A DNA stretch of 48,931 bases from an uncultured Lachnospiraceae bacterium (GTDB lineage Bacteria > Bacillota > Clostridia > Lachnospirales > Lachnospiraceae), in assembly GCA_910585555.1 (NCBI GenBank), contig CAJUFU010000002.1, positions 1-48,931 on the forward strand. The letters run 5' to 3'. Below are positions 1-7,223 of the stretch, in pieces (positions within the stretch are counted from its first letter, which is position 1; each line of letters opens with the position of its first letter). Both the position numbers and the translations under genes were made by a program. A model generated the notes under the pieces. It was not told the origin of the DNA and ran no database searches. It saw only the letters and a list, made by a program, of their open reading frames with translations.

Positions 1-300
1 TATCAAACAATTCGGATATTTCATCCTGTTTCGCATCTGTAGTAAGCGATGCCGCTGGCTATAGGCATTGTCTGAAAATGAAATGTGTGCTATACCCCAT
101 TCACGGGAAACCATAGAGCCAAAGGCGGCTTTACCCCTCTTGTTTTTTCGAAGGGTTCAAACAGCCCTCCAGACGAAAGAAAGAAGGGCGATAGTGACGG
201 CTTGCCGTTTATAACGGTTTAGCTTGTTGTGCTTTGGGGTAGAGCCGCTTCTATGGCTTTCCCTTTTTCTATGCTTAATATAGCAGATTTGACCGCAGGA
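1..300 (-). other. Unassigned scar with two partial reading frames
   Basis: On the minus strand there are two short open stretches with no complete gene. One runs off the window start: an open frame from about 156 to 1 with an internal ATG at 114 reading MVSREWGIAHISFSD. The other is an apparent C-terminal tail ending at the TAA at 219-221 (...GKAIEAALPQSTTS). I do not recognise either protein. Together with the GH43 tail just downstream, they suggest a rearrangement or mobile-element junction, but no recombinase is visible. The first frame may be the start of a real gene continuing outside the window. Confidence 0.3.
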
Positions 301-317
301 TAAAAGTGGTGCTTATT

Positions 318-434
318 ATGGCAGAATTCACAGGCACCATGGTTGGCCTGACTTGCGCAGACAGGGTGAAGCATGAACATTACGCAGACTTTGATTTTCT
401 GGAATATATCTCAGATAAAACGGCCATGATATAA
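318..434 (+). pseudogene. C-terminal remnant of a GH43 beta-xylosidase-like enzyme
   Basis: The frame from ATG 318 to TAA 432-434 reads MAEFTGTMVGLTCADRV, then ADFDFLEY near its end. In full-length GH43 xylosidases the extreme C-terminus has a very similar pattern (FTGTxVG...ADFDYFEY). Only about 38 residues survive, and an in-frame stop lies a few codons upstream, so this is a gene fragment. The rest of the gene is absent, which points to deletion or replacement of the sequence to the left. Confidence 0.6.
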
Positions 435-457
435 AATCAAACAAAGCTCGATTATGA

Positions 458-474
458 AGTCCGCTTTGCGGACT
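458..474. repeat. Perfect stem-loop, 7-bp arms and TTT loop
   Basis: The arms AGTCCGC and GCGGACT surround a TTT loop. No T-tract follows on either strand, so it is not a clear terminator. It may be part of the scar in the left 600 bases. Confidence 0.4.
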
Positions 475-523
475 CGGATAAGCGGAAGAATTTCCTATAT
501 CTTAAAACAGACTCTAAATTGAT

Positions 524-561
524 AAAATCCGCACCCTGAAAATAAATGGGGTGCGGATTTT
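524..561. terminator. Bidirectional terminator downstream of ahcY
   Basis: A 13-bp perfect inverted repeat (AAAATCCGCACCC and its complement, 524-536 and 549-561) encloses a 12-base loop. The arms end in A/T runs, giving T-tracts on both strands. It lies 51 bp beyond the ahcY stop codon. Confidence 0.85.
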
Positions 562-612
562 ATGCATAACCTTATACAAAACAATGAAACTTTCTATATC
601 ACATTTTCTTTC

Positions 613-1860
613 TTACAGCGCATAACTATTCAAATATCTCTCCTGCTCCGGTGTGAGCACATCAATCTCCTTGCCAAGGAATGCCAGCTTACGCTTCGCC
701 ACATCCTTATCTACTTCCTCAGGCACATCAATTAATTTCTCAGTCAGCTCGCTTCCATGTTCCACCAGATATTTTGCAGACAACGCCTGAATCGCAAAGC
801 TCATATCCATAATCTCTGCCGGATGTCCGTCGCCTGCTGCCAGATTCACAAGACGACCTTCTGCCAGCACGAAAATCCACTGTCCTGTAGGTAACTTATA
901 ACCCATAATATTCTTACGCTGTTCTCTGGTCTCCACCGCATTGGCTTTCAGCCATGCCATATCGATTTCACAGTCAAAGTGTCCCGCATTGCACAGGATA
1001 GCGCCCTCTTTCATTTCTGCAAAGTCTTCTTGATCAATGACACCGTCACAACCTGTCACGGTCACAAAGAAATCACCCAGTTTAGCCGCTTCCTTCATGG
1101 GCATCACATCAAATCCATCCATAACTGCTTCAATCGCCTTAATAGGATCGATCTCTGTGACAATAACACGTGCACCAAGACCTTTCGCACGCATCGCGGT
1201 GCCCTTGCCGCACCAGCCGTAACCTGCCACTACTACAATTTTGCCTGCTACGATAAGATTGGTAGTTCTGTTAATACCGTCCCACACTGACTGACCGGTT
1301 CCGTATCTGTTGTCAAAGAAATGCTTACATGCCGCATTGTTAACGCGGACCATAGGAAATTTCAGCTCTCCCGCCTTATCCATCGCCTCTAAACGGATAA
1401 TACCCGTAGTCGTCTCTTCACAGCCGCCGATGATATTAGGAATCAGATGTTTCATCTCCTTGTGCACCATATTTACCAGGTCGCCGCCGTCATCGATGAT
1501 GATATTCGGGCCAACCTCCAATACCGCACGGATATGATTGTTGTACTCTTCTTCTGTGGCGTCATACCACGCATGTACCTCAAGCCCGGCTTTCACCAAT
1601 GCTGCTGCCACGTCATCTTGTGTGGATAAAGGATTAGAACCCGTCACGTACATTTCGGCGCCGCCTGCTGCCAGCACAAGGCACAGATAAGCCGTCTTAG
1701 CCTCCAAATGCACGGAAAGTGTCACCTTTTTGCCCGCAAAAGGTTTTGCCTCACTGAATTCCTTTTCCAGTGTACGAAGAAGGTCACAATTTCTCTTAAC
1801 CCACTCAATTTTTCTCTCACCGGACTCGGCAAGATTAATGTCTCTGATTTCGCTACTCAT
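613..1860 (-). CDS. ahcY: Adenosylhomocysteinase
   Basis: This cytosolic NAD-dependent enzyme hydrolyses S-adenosylhomocysteine (SAH) to adenosine and homocysteine, removing the inhibitory product of methylation. The protein has 415 residues, the shorter prokaryotic form. The Rossmann NAD site VVVAGYGWCGKGTAMRAKG, the following acidic strand end VIVTEID, and the substrate-domain motifs VNNAACKHFFDNRYGTGQS and LCNAGHFDCEID are all present. The C-terminus ends in RYLNSYAL, close to the family's conserved KYxxxxY lysine/tyrosine end but not identical. A strong GGAGG site precedes the ATG. An SAH/MTA deaminase lies two genes upstream on the same strand, so this locus has two routes for SAH removal. 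Confidence 0.97.
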   Translation of the reverse strand: MSSEIRDINLAESGERKIEWVKRNCDLLRTLEKEFSEAKPFAGKKVTLSVHLEAKTAYLCLVLAAGGAEMYVTGSNPLSTQDDVAAALVKAGLEVHAWYDATEEEYNNHIRAVLEVGPNIIIDDGGDLVNMVHKEMKHLIPNIIGGCEETTTGIIRLEAMDKAGELKFPMVRVNNAACKHFFDNRYGTGQSVWDGINRTTNLIVAGKIVVVAGYGWCGKGTAMRAKGLGARVIVTEIDPIKAIEAVMDGFDVMPMKEAAKLGDFFVTVTGCDGVIDQEDFAEMKEGAILCNAGHFDCEIDMAWLKANAVETREQRKNIMGYKLPTGQWIFVLAEGRLVNLAAGDGHPAEIMDMSFAIQALSAKYLVEHGSELTEKLIDVPEEVDKDVAKRKLAFLGKEIDVLTPEQERYLNSYAL

Positions 1861-1901
1861 TGATAGTTTCCTCCTAAAGATTCTTAATCAGCCGAATTTT
1901 T

Positions 1902-1934
1902 ATTATAGTGATGGTCGTCTGTCCTATCATCACT
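1902..1934 (-). promoter_or_regulatory. Candidate ahcY promoter with overlapping inverted repeat
   Basis: On the minus strand a TATAAT lies at 1907-1902. An inverted repeat (AGTGATG...CATCACT, 1907-1934) fills the spacer just upstream of it. The -35 region is weak (ATGATA). The repeat could bind a regulator or fold in RNA from an upstream start. It does not match the SAH riboswitch core as I know it. Confidence 0.4.
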
Positions 1935-1999
1935 GGTTTATGATCAACAGCTGCCTGCAGCCATTCTCATATCTGCCTTTTCATTTTAACCCGGATTTG

Positions 2000-3226
2000 T
2001 TAACTCTCAAAGAACATAGATTTATACCAGCACATAGTCTCCGTGTAAGCCTGATAAATAGCATTGGTATCAACACCCAGCACGATGAGCTGTCTGCTGA
2101 TCTCCTGCCAGTCAGCCGACTCATAACTAATGACAAAAGAATAGATATTGGCTAATTCACCCTTACGGTATACCAGCGCATCCGAAATTTCTTTTGTTAC
2201 ATTGACCTTTTTCAAAGCCTCCTCCATCGGCATATCTAAAATGATATCCAAAATGGAGAATAAGCCCATCAAAAATACCTCTGATGCCTTTGCTCCCAGC
2301 CCAAACATAGGCGCCAGACATTCCATGAATTTAGCACGAAGCATGGAAGTTCTTGCCACTTCATTGGGCCTGTCTGCGCACAATTCTTTGGTGATTACCG
2401 TGTTAATCCATTTCTTCAACTCTTTTTGACCTAAGATTGCCGCCGCATGACGGATGGAGGTAACCTCAGAATTAATCGCAATATGATTAACCATCTTGAG
2501 CAATTCTACTACCAGTGCCGTATCACGGCCGATCACATCCGCTGCCTTGGTCAACTCAAAATCTACATCATTGACAATATTCATCAGCTCCAGATAATTG
2601 ATCTTTAACGGTGAAATCTCTGTTTCGCCTTTTGTGATAGGTATACGGTAGAAATTACCCTCAAAATACCGGAAGCTGTCATCGTCTTTCAGGGCATCAA
2701 AAATCTCTTGACTCTCGATATTACCTATACATATCGTAAGGTTCGGATATAAATGTCCAAAGTAAATCTTCGCCTTGGTCACATCCACTTTCTTCTGATC
2801 CAATATGATATAATCCATCAGGGTCAAAAGTTCTTTGTTCTGTTCCAATTCATTTATCGGAAGTTTCATAATAGCCAGCTTAAAGCCTTTTTGGCGTAAT
2901 TCTGAAAGACGTTTCCGGTATGACTCCGTATTTTCAATCGTCTTATCAAATAGAAGTACCAGCCTGCCGCGTAAACCTACACACTGTTCCTCAAGATTGG
3001 AAAAAATTGCGATATGGTTTACCGGTACAAGTACATCCGTACCCGGCGACAGAGTATCGATACCAATATTGCGTATAATATCCAATCCCTCGATCTCCGC
3101 CAGTCCTGTAGCACTGCTCGTTCCAAAAATCGGCGGATTTAAAAGACTGTTCTCCTTCTGCGAAAACAGAGAGTATGCACAGACCTTCATATTTTTGTCA
3201 AAAAACGGTATCAATGTAGCCAGCAT
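2000..3226 (-). CDS. Degenerate EAL domain plus HDOD domain signalling protein
   Basis: This 408-residue protein has the EAL-HDOD (YuxH-type) layout. Residues about 1-200 keep the EAL fold pattern (GFKLAIMKL, then DYIILD, then YFEGNFYRIP) but lack the EAL signature and the metal-binding acidic residues of active c-di-GMP phosphodiesterases. Residues about 205-400 form an HDOD domain (LKINYLELMNIVND, VVELLKMVNHIA, IRHAAAILG). The likely role is non-catalytic signalling or c-di-GMP sensing. A GGGGGG-rich ribosome site precedes the ATG. It is monocistronic or loosely linked to ahcY, with a 139-bp gap. Confidence 0.85.
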   Translation of the reverse strand: MLATLIPFFDKNMKVCAYSLFSQKENSLLNPPIFGTSSATGLAEIEGLDIIRNIGIDTLSPGTDVLVPVNHIAIFSNLEEQCVGLRGRLVLLFDKTIENTESYRKRLSELRQKGFKLAIMKLPINELEQNKELLTLMDYIILDQKKVDVTKAKIYFGHLYPNLTICIGNIESQEIFDALKDDDSFRYFEGNFYRIPITKGETEISPLKINYLELMNIVNDVDFELTKAADVIGRDTALVVELLKMVNHIAINSEVTSIRHAAAILGQKELKKWINTVITKELCADRPNEVARTSMLRAKFMECLAPMFGLGAKASEVFLMGLFSILDIILDMPMEEALKKVNVTKEISDALVYRKGELANIYSFVISYESADWQEISRQLIVLGVDTNAIYQAYTETMCWYKSMFFES

Positions 3227-3320
3227 TTTACATTCCCCCCTAATACATGTAGACTTATATACCTAACAAATGCCCTGCATAGATTTGGTACAACGGATGC
3301 AGGACGAATGTTCTGCGTTC

Positions 3321-3329
3321 ATTATACCA
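3321..3329 (-). promoter_or_regulatory. Extended -10 promoter for the EAL-HDOD gene
   Basis: TGGTATAAT on the minus strand is a perfect extended -10 with no good -35. The predicted leader of about 90 nt contains a CCTGCAT...ATGCAGG stem. Confidence 0.45.
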
Positions 3330-3392
3330 AATTATCGCGCATTACGCTATCATAAAATCTAATAGAATTCTGATACATAAGTCCTACTTACA

Positions 3393-4694
3393 TTAATATG
3401 CTTTCTTATCAAGCCCCATGCGCACGATAATGTCCTGTATCTTACTATAAACTAACGCTTCATCCATGGTAAGAAGCTTACGTCCCTCCATCGTAATCTG
3501 TCCGTTGATGATGACAGTATCAACCTCCGAACCGTTCGCAGAGTAAGAAAGCCCTGCAATCAGATTGTTTCTGGGTGTCAGAGACGGCGTGTTCAGATCA
3601 AGGATAACCAGGTCCGCTTTCTTTCCCACCTCAATAGAACCAATCTCTTTCTCTAAGCCAAGTGCCTTTGCCCCGTTGAGGGTGGCAATCCGAAAGCCTT
3701 CCTTCGCGCTGACACACTGCGGTGTCCTGCCGGTTCCCTTATGAATCAATGTTAACAGGCTCAGCTCATGGAACATATTCAGACAATTGTTGCTGGCTGC
3801 CCCGTCCGTACCCAGACACACATTCACACCCTTTTCGAGCATCTTAGCCACAGGTGCAAAGCCATTGCCCAGTTTCATGTTGCTGGCCGGATTGGTCACA
3901 ACGCTGACATTCTTTTTCTTTAAAATGTCAATGTCTTCATCCGTCACCTGTACACAATGCGCCACAATCGCGGGCACATCAAAAATGCCGCATTTCTCCG
4001 CCAGAGCAATCGGTGTACAACCATATTTCTCTTGAATCTGACTGATCTCGCTCTCGCTTTCAGACAAATGGGTATGGATTCCCATGTGTTCTTTCTGCGC
4101 TTGCGCCGCCACAATCTTTAAGAATTCGTCATCGCAGGTATAAGGCGCATGAGGTCCTAACCGGAAGGTCAACCTGTCACAGTCTTTCGCCGCATCCCGT
4201 TCCTCGTATGCCTGACGCAGGCGTGATTGTCCTGCCTCATCATTACCGCTTCCCACAAGTCCCCGGCAGATTACCGCACGCATACCGGACTCTTTCACCG
4301 CGCGCGTAGTCTGATGAATATTCATCTGCATATCATTAAAACAGGTGGTCCCACTCTTCATCATCTCGATAATGGCCAGATTCGCACCCCAATAAGTATC
4401 CTCATCTGTCATCTGCTGCTCGATCGGATCAATGGTTCCAAACAGCCAATCCATAAAGGACAGATCATCCGCTACATTTCTCATGAAAGACATGTAGGAA
4501 TGGGTATGACAATTGATCAGTCCGGGAATCACCAGTTTATCTTTCCCGTCAATCACCTTGTCCTCAACAAATCCAGCCGGTTTATCGCCAATTGCTGTAA
4601 TTTTGTCTCCCTCAATGTAAAGACTCGTCTCGCGCACCACATCCTCTTCCCCCTGGGGGAGTACTACCAGCGCATTTTTAATCACAATACCCAT
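3393..4694 (-). CDS. mtaD: 5-methylthioadenosine/S-adenosylhomocysteine deaminase
   Basis: This 433-residue amidohydrolase-superfamily enzyme probably deaminates SAH and/or methylthioadenosine to the inosyl forms. Visible metal and catalytic motifs, in order, are HTHSYMSF, HAPYTCDDE, THLSESESE, VAHCVQVTDEDI and LGTDGAASNNCLNM, the complete set for the MtaD/TrzN group. The C-terminal composite domain follows (KKADLVILDL...). GGAGGAG precedes the ATG. The substrate cannot be settled from sequence alone, because related enzymes act on guanine or chlorinated triazines, but its closeness to ahcY supports SAH/MTA. Confidence 0.92.
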   Translation of the reverse strand: MGIVIKNALVVLPQGEEDVVRETSLYIEGDKITAIGDKPAGFVEDKVIDGKDKLVIPGLINCHTHSYMSFMRNVADDLSFMDWLFGTIDPIEQQMTDEDTYWGANLAIIEMMKSGTTCFNDMQMNIHQTTRAVKESGMRAVICRGLVGSGNDEAGQSRLRQAYEERDAAKDCDRLTFRLGPHAPYTCDDEFLKIVAAQAQKEHMGIHTHLSESESEISQIQEKYGCTPIALAEKCGIFDVPAIVAHCVQVTDEDIDILKKKNVSVVTNPASNMKLGNGFAPVAKMLEKGVNVCLGTDGAASNNCLNMFHELSLLTLIHKGTGRTPQCVSAKEGFRIATLNGAKALGLEKEIGSIEVGKKADLVILDLNTPSLTPRNNLIAGLSYSANGSEVDTVIINGQITMEGRKLLTMDEALVYSKIQDIIVRMGLDKKAY

Positions 4695-4791
4695 ATGAAA
4701 TCTCCTCCTGTATTCTTTATCTTTCTTTTCATCAACACTGCTCTTTGTCTTATACTGTCATGATAAGCTTTTACAACCTATCGTTATGATG

Positions 4792-5760
4792 CTACATGTT
4801 CACCACATTTCTGGACTCCCCGTCAAGAAAGGCCTGAATATTCTTCGCCACCTCTCCCACCAGCCGCGTCCTGGCTTCTTTACTTGCCCAGGACATATGA
4901 GGCGTGATGATCAGCTTGGTGCTGTCTTTTATTTCACCTAACGGATTGTCCTTTGCCATAGGTTCTTTCTCTAACACATCCAGCCCCGCCGCCGCAATCT
5001 GCCCTTCCATCAGTGCATCGTGAAGATCTTGCGTATTCACCACCGGACCCCTTGCTACATTAACGAGCACCGCTGTCTTTTTCATCTTAGAAAAAGCTTC
5101 CCTATCAATCAATCCTCTGGTCCTGTCACTGAGGGGACAGTGAAGTGACAAAATATCTGATTCCTGTAAAAGTGTGTCAAATTCTACCCGCTGATACTCT
5201 GTACAGGTACTCTTACCGGAAGCCGAGTAAAAAATTACCTTACAGCCAAAAGCTTCCGCCAAAGACGCCACCTTATGACCGATACTTCCCATGCCTACAA
5301 TGCCCCAGGTTTTCCCTTCAAGTTCGGTAAAAGGCCTGTCAAAATTAGAAAACCTGTCCTGTGCTCCATAAGCCCCGGATTTCACATAATCATCATAAAA
5401 TGCCAGTTTCTCCGAAAGCGCCAGCGCCAGAAGAAGGGTGTGCTGTGCCACAGCCGTAGAACAATAATTGACCACATTGGCAACCTTAATCCCGCGGCTC
5501 TTACAGTAATCCAAATCCACATTGTCATATCCTGTGGCAAACAGGCAGATCAGTTTTACATGGGGCGCATCCTTGAGGGTAGTTCCATTGAGCGGCGCCT
5601 TATTTGTAATAATAATATCCGCATCCTTCACACGCTCTGCCACCGTATCCGCCACCGTATTGCCATAATAAACAACTTCACCAAATTTTTCAAAACAGCT
5701 CACGTCCACATCCGTGCCGACACTGTCTCGCTCTAATACAGCTATCTTCATAATTTTCAA
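4792..5760 (-). CDS. D-2-hydroxyacid dehydrogenase (NAD-dependent)
   Basis: This 322-residue oxidoreductase of the glycerate/hydroxypyruvate dehydrogenase type interconverts a 2-oxoacid and a D-2-hydroxyacid. The Rossmann motif GIVGMGSIGHKVASLAEAFG, the catalytic Arg loop VNVARGPVVN, the Glu in GLDVLEKEPM and the catalytic His in THMSWAS are visible. The TTG at 5760 is favoured as the start, since GGGAGG lies 6 nt before it but 15 nt before the next ATG at 5751. The substrate is uncertain; glycerate or phenyllactate-type activity is possible. It has its own promoter. Confidence 0.9.
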   Translation of the reverse strand: MKIMKIAVLERDSVGTDVDVSCFEKFGEVVYYGNTVADTVAERVKDADIIITNKAPLNGTTLKDAPHVKLICLFATGYDNVDLDYCKSRGIKVANVVNYCSTAVAQHTLLLALALSEKLAFYDDYVKSGAYGAQDRFSNFDRPFTELEGKTWGIVGMGSIGHKVASLAEAFGCKVIFYSASGKSTCTEYQRVEFDTLLQESDILSLHCPLSDRTRGLIDREAFSKMKKTAVLVNVARGPVVNTQDLHDALMEGQIAAAGLDVLEKEPMAKDNPLGEIKDSTKLIITPHMSWASKEARTRLVGEVAKNIQAFLDGESRNVVNM

Positions 5761-5789
5761 TCTTTACCTCCCAGACTTTCACTCTTTTT

Positions 5790-5818
5790 ACTATAACACA
5801 GTGTCAGACGGGATTCAA
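5790..5818 (-). promoter_or_regulatory. Sigma-A promoter of the hydroxyacid dehydrogenase
   Basis: On the minus strand TTGAAT (5818-5813), a 17-bp spacer and TATAGT (5795-5790) are followed by a start about 23 nt before the TTG codon. Confidence 0.7.
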
Positions 5819-5835
5819 TTTGATTTATGGACATT

Positions 5836-5862
5836 ATAAAAGGAGCTGTCATGCAACAGCCC
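5836..5862 (-). terminator. Intrinsic terminator, probably the original XRE-gene terminator
   Basis: On the minus strand the stem GGGCTGT / ACAGCTC (one G-U pair) with loop TGCATG is followed by CCTTTTAT. Its 5' half lies inside the left 29-bp direct repeat, whose other copy carries the XRE stop codon. It was probably the terminator of that gene before the abiF island entered. Confidence 0.7.
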
Positions 5863-5883
5863 ACATCACTAAAATAATTTCAC
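5855..5883 (+). repeat. Left 29-bp direct repeat of the abiF island
   Basis: These 29 bases are identical to 7195-7223. The right copy contains the last codons and stop of the XRE gene (VKLF then TAG); the left copy is followed by the terminator. The arrangement matches an attachment-site core at a gene end. Confidence 0.9.
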
Positions 5884-5910
5884 AATTGCCACAAGACGCC
5901 ATTATTTTTT

Positions 5911-5999
5911 AATAACTGAAATAGGCAGCCGTTTCTTACAACTGCCTACCCGCTAATGGAATATTTGGATTCGGGCATTGCCCATGCCTTCCTACGGTC
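5911..5999 (-). ncRNA. Small RNA copy B, abiF-associated RNA-like
   Basis: The 51 bases 5999-5949 match 45 of 51 bases of copy A (7090-7040). A TATAAT (6011-6006) sits 7 nt before the predicted start at the same GACCG as in copy A, but no good -35 is visible. The hairpin GGGC-AAU-GCCC is present, and a 7-bp hairpin TAGGCAG/CTGCCTA (5948-5922) with a weak T-tract ends it. It lies just after the abiF stop. It may be a second antitoxin-type RNA or the relic of a lost neighbouring toxin unit. Confidence 0.6.
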
Positions 6000-6033
6000 C
6001 TTTTTATTATATTCATAAGCAAACCAATTATTC

Positions 6034-6336
6034 CTACAGGGACAATATTTTACCATATAAATCTTTCCAATTTTCCGGAAAAATGTTCATCTTATATATA
6101 TTCAATTTCGTCTTTACTATAAGTTTATCCAATTCCTTTGCCAACATATCTACATCCTCTTGCGGCAATATTTTCTTTAAGGCATACAATCTTGAATACA
6201 GATTTGTATTATTCGGAAGAACATCTGCATTGTCCTTATTGTCTGGTATTACCACCGAAGAAGTCATGCCTACCAGCATAGAGTGATGAGCACAGTAATT
6301 TCTAAGATTTCTTACCGCATCCAGCCATGTGTCCAT
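6034..6336 (-). CDS. AbiF/Abi_2 C-terminal part, carries the HEPN motif
   Basis: These 100 residues continue the Abi_2 protein encoded just upstream, in a different frame. They start at MDTWLDAVRNL and contain RNYCAH (about 6303-6286), the R-x4-H motif of HEPN ribonucleases, followed by H and S. Joining the frames by removing one G from the GGGG run (C run at 6368-6371 on the plus strand) gives an uninterrupted ...YTYPGNNYKKEVTKQMDTW.... No good ribosome site precedes the internal ATG, so separate translation is doubtful. The catalytic motif is therefore disconnected from the N-terminal part unless frameshifting, or an assembly error, restores it. Confidence 0.8.
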   Translation of the reverse strand: MDTWLDAVRNLRNYCAHHSMLVGMTSSVVIPDNKDNADVLPNNTNLYSRLYALKKILPQEDVDMLAKELDKLIVKTKLNIYKMNIFPENWKDLYGKILSL

Positions 6337-6361
6337 CTGTTTTGTTACTTCTTTTTTATAA

Positions 6362-6988
6362 TTATTTCCCCGGATATGTATAATTTAAGACTTCCTTTCG
6401 CAAATCACCACGCAAATATGAATAAAGCATAACGATAGTTCCCATTTCAAAATATGAAAATGCTGCCCATGCAGGCAATACATTATTTTGACGGGATCCG
6501 CCCCTACGATACCCTTTCAGTTCTGGATGCTTGACTACATCTCTTCTCAGTTTTTCTTCATCATTGATTAAGGCAACAAAAAACTTTGTATTAAAAAATG
6601 ATACATTTCCATTTCTGGTCTTTTTATCCTTTTCACTCTTAGTAGGAGTATAATATTGCTTATCTAGGTAAAAACCTGCATCCCCGGTCTTTAATGAAAT
6701 CGCATTTGCAATCGCACTCTTAAAATAGACTTCAGCCTTCTTACAGTATTTAAACAATAACAATCTAAGTTGCACATCAAAATCATAAAGTTCAAAGAAA
6801 ACCTTAGCATCTGCTTTACTTCCAAATGCATTGACCTGTGTTAAAAGATATTTTCCATAACGGCTTGCTCTAAAGTATCCTGCATATCCCAAAAAATCTC
6901 TCATCTTTTTTCTCTGTCGGAAGTTCACATATTTCTTCATCAATACAACCTGATTTTCTAAATCTATAGGTAATTCCGTATTTGGCAC
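6362..6988 (-). CDS. AbiF/Abi_2 family protein, N-terminal part (frameshifted)
   Basis: This is the first part of an Abi_2 (AbiD/AbiF) abortive-infection protein, a HEPN-type RNase toxin family related to the ancestors of Cas13. Family features are FLGYAGYFRASRYGKYL, FFELYDFDVQLRLLLFKYCK and AEVYFKSAIANAIS. I choose GTG 6988 because AGAAGG lies 8 nt before it; GTG 6997 and TTG 6994 are also open, and the ATG at 7007 is out of frame. The frame stops at TAA 6362-6364 after YTYPGK, caused by one extra G. The gene follows small RNA A and its terminator directly, the order seen in RNA-antitoxin systems. Confidence 0.85.
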   Translation of the reverse strand: MPNTELPIDLENQVVLMKKYVNFRQRKKMRDFLGYAGYFRASRYGKYLLTQVNAFGSKADAKVFFELYDFDVQLRLLLFKYCKKAEVYFKSAIANAISLKTGDAGFYLDKQYYTPTKSEKDKKTRNGNVSFFNTKFFVALINDEEKLRRDVVKHPELKGYRRGGSRQNNVLPAWAAFSYFEMGTIVMLYSYLRGDLRKEVLNYTYPGK

Positions 6989-7010
6989 TCGCAACACCTT
7001 CTTTCATAAT

Positions 7011-7036
7011 AAAAAAAGAATGGATATACCATTCTT
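7011..7036 (-). terminator. Terminator between small RNA A and abiF
   Basis: An 8-bp perfect stem AAGAATGG / CCATTCTT with loop TATAT (7036-7016) is followed by TTTTTTT-type sequence. It separates the RNA from the abiF ribosome site, so the toxin would be made by read-through, as in type III toxin-antitoxin loci. Confidence 0.85.
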
Positions 7037-7091
7037 AATCCCGCCAATGGAATATTTGGATTCGGGCACAACCCACGCCTCCCTACGGTCT
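7011..7091 (-). ncRNA. Small RNA copy A, abiF-associated RNA-like, leader of abiF
   Basis: A promoter, about 80 nt of RNA and a strong terminator lie immediately upstream of abiF. The RNA starts near GACCGTAGGG (7090), contains GGGU-UGU-GCCC where copy B has GGGC-AAU-GCCC (stem kept with a C-to-U change, G-U pair), then a conserved AATCCAAATATTCCATT segment and GCGGG that could pair with the CCCG. A structured abiF RNA motif near abi genes has been described from comparative genomics, and AbiF was recently reported to be held inactive by a partner RNA. This copy fits that role by position and form. Confidence 0.7.
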
Positions 7092-7097
7092 ATAATT

Positions 7098-7126
7098 AGA
7101 CTAGCACACCCTCAATAAAACTTCAA
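7098..7126 (-). promoter_or_regulatory. Promoter of small RNA A
   Basis: On the minus strand TTGAAG (7126-7121), a 17-bp spacer and TAGTCT (7103-7098) with an extended TG. The predicted start lies at about 7091, just before GACCG. Confidence 0.7.
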
Positions 7127-7194
7127 CTACTTTTTTCAATAAATAATGGGTGGATATGTGCCCCTCCTCCTGAGTTTTGCAAGTATTTATAATA

Positions 7195-7223
7195 AACAGC
7201 CCACATCACTAAAATAATTTCAC
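7195..7223 (+). repeat. Right 29-bp direct repeat of the abiF island
   Basis: Identical to 5855-5883. It covers the last codons and TAG stop of the XRE gene plus the first half of what was probably its terminator stem. Similarity breaks off immediately on both sides. Confidence 0.9.

Noticed and set aside
1861..1999. A SAH or SAM riboswitch before ahcY
   Set aside because: The region has an inverted repeat and a -10, but I see none of the conserved cores of the known SAH or SAM riboswitches.
5855..7223. A CRISPR array or a Cas13-type locus because of the repeats and HEPN protein
   Set aside because: There are only two RNA copies, with no regular spacers, and the protein has a single HEPN motif and Abi_2 features, not Cas13 size or domains.
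5855..7223. An insertion sequence
   Set aside because: There are direct repeats, but no transposase and no terminal inverted repeats, and 29 bp is too long for a typical target-site duplication.
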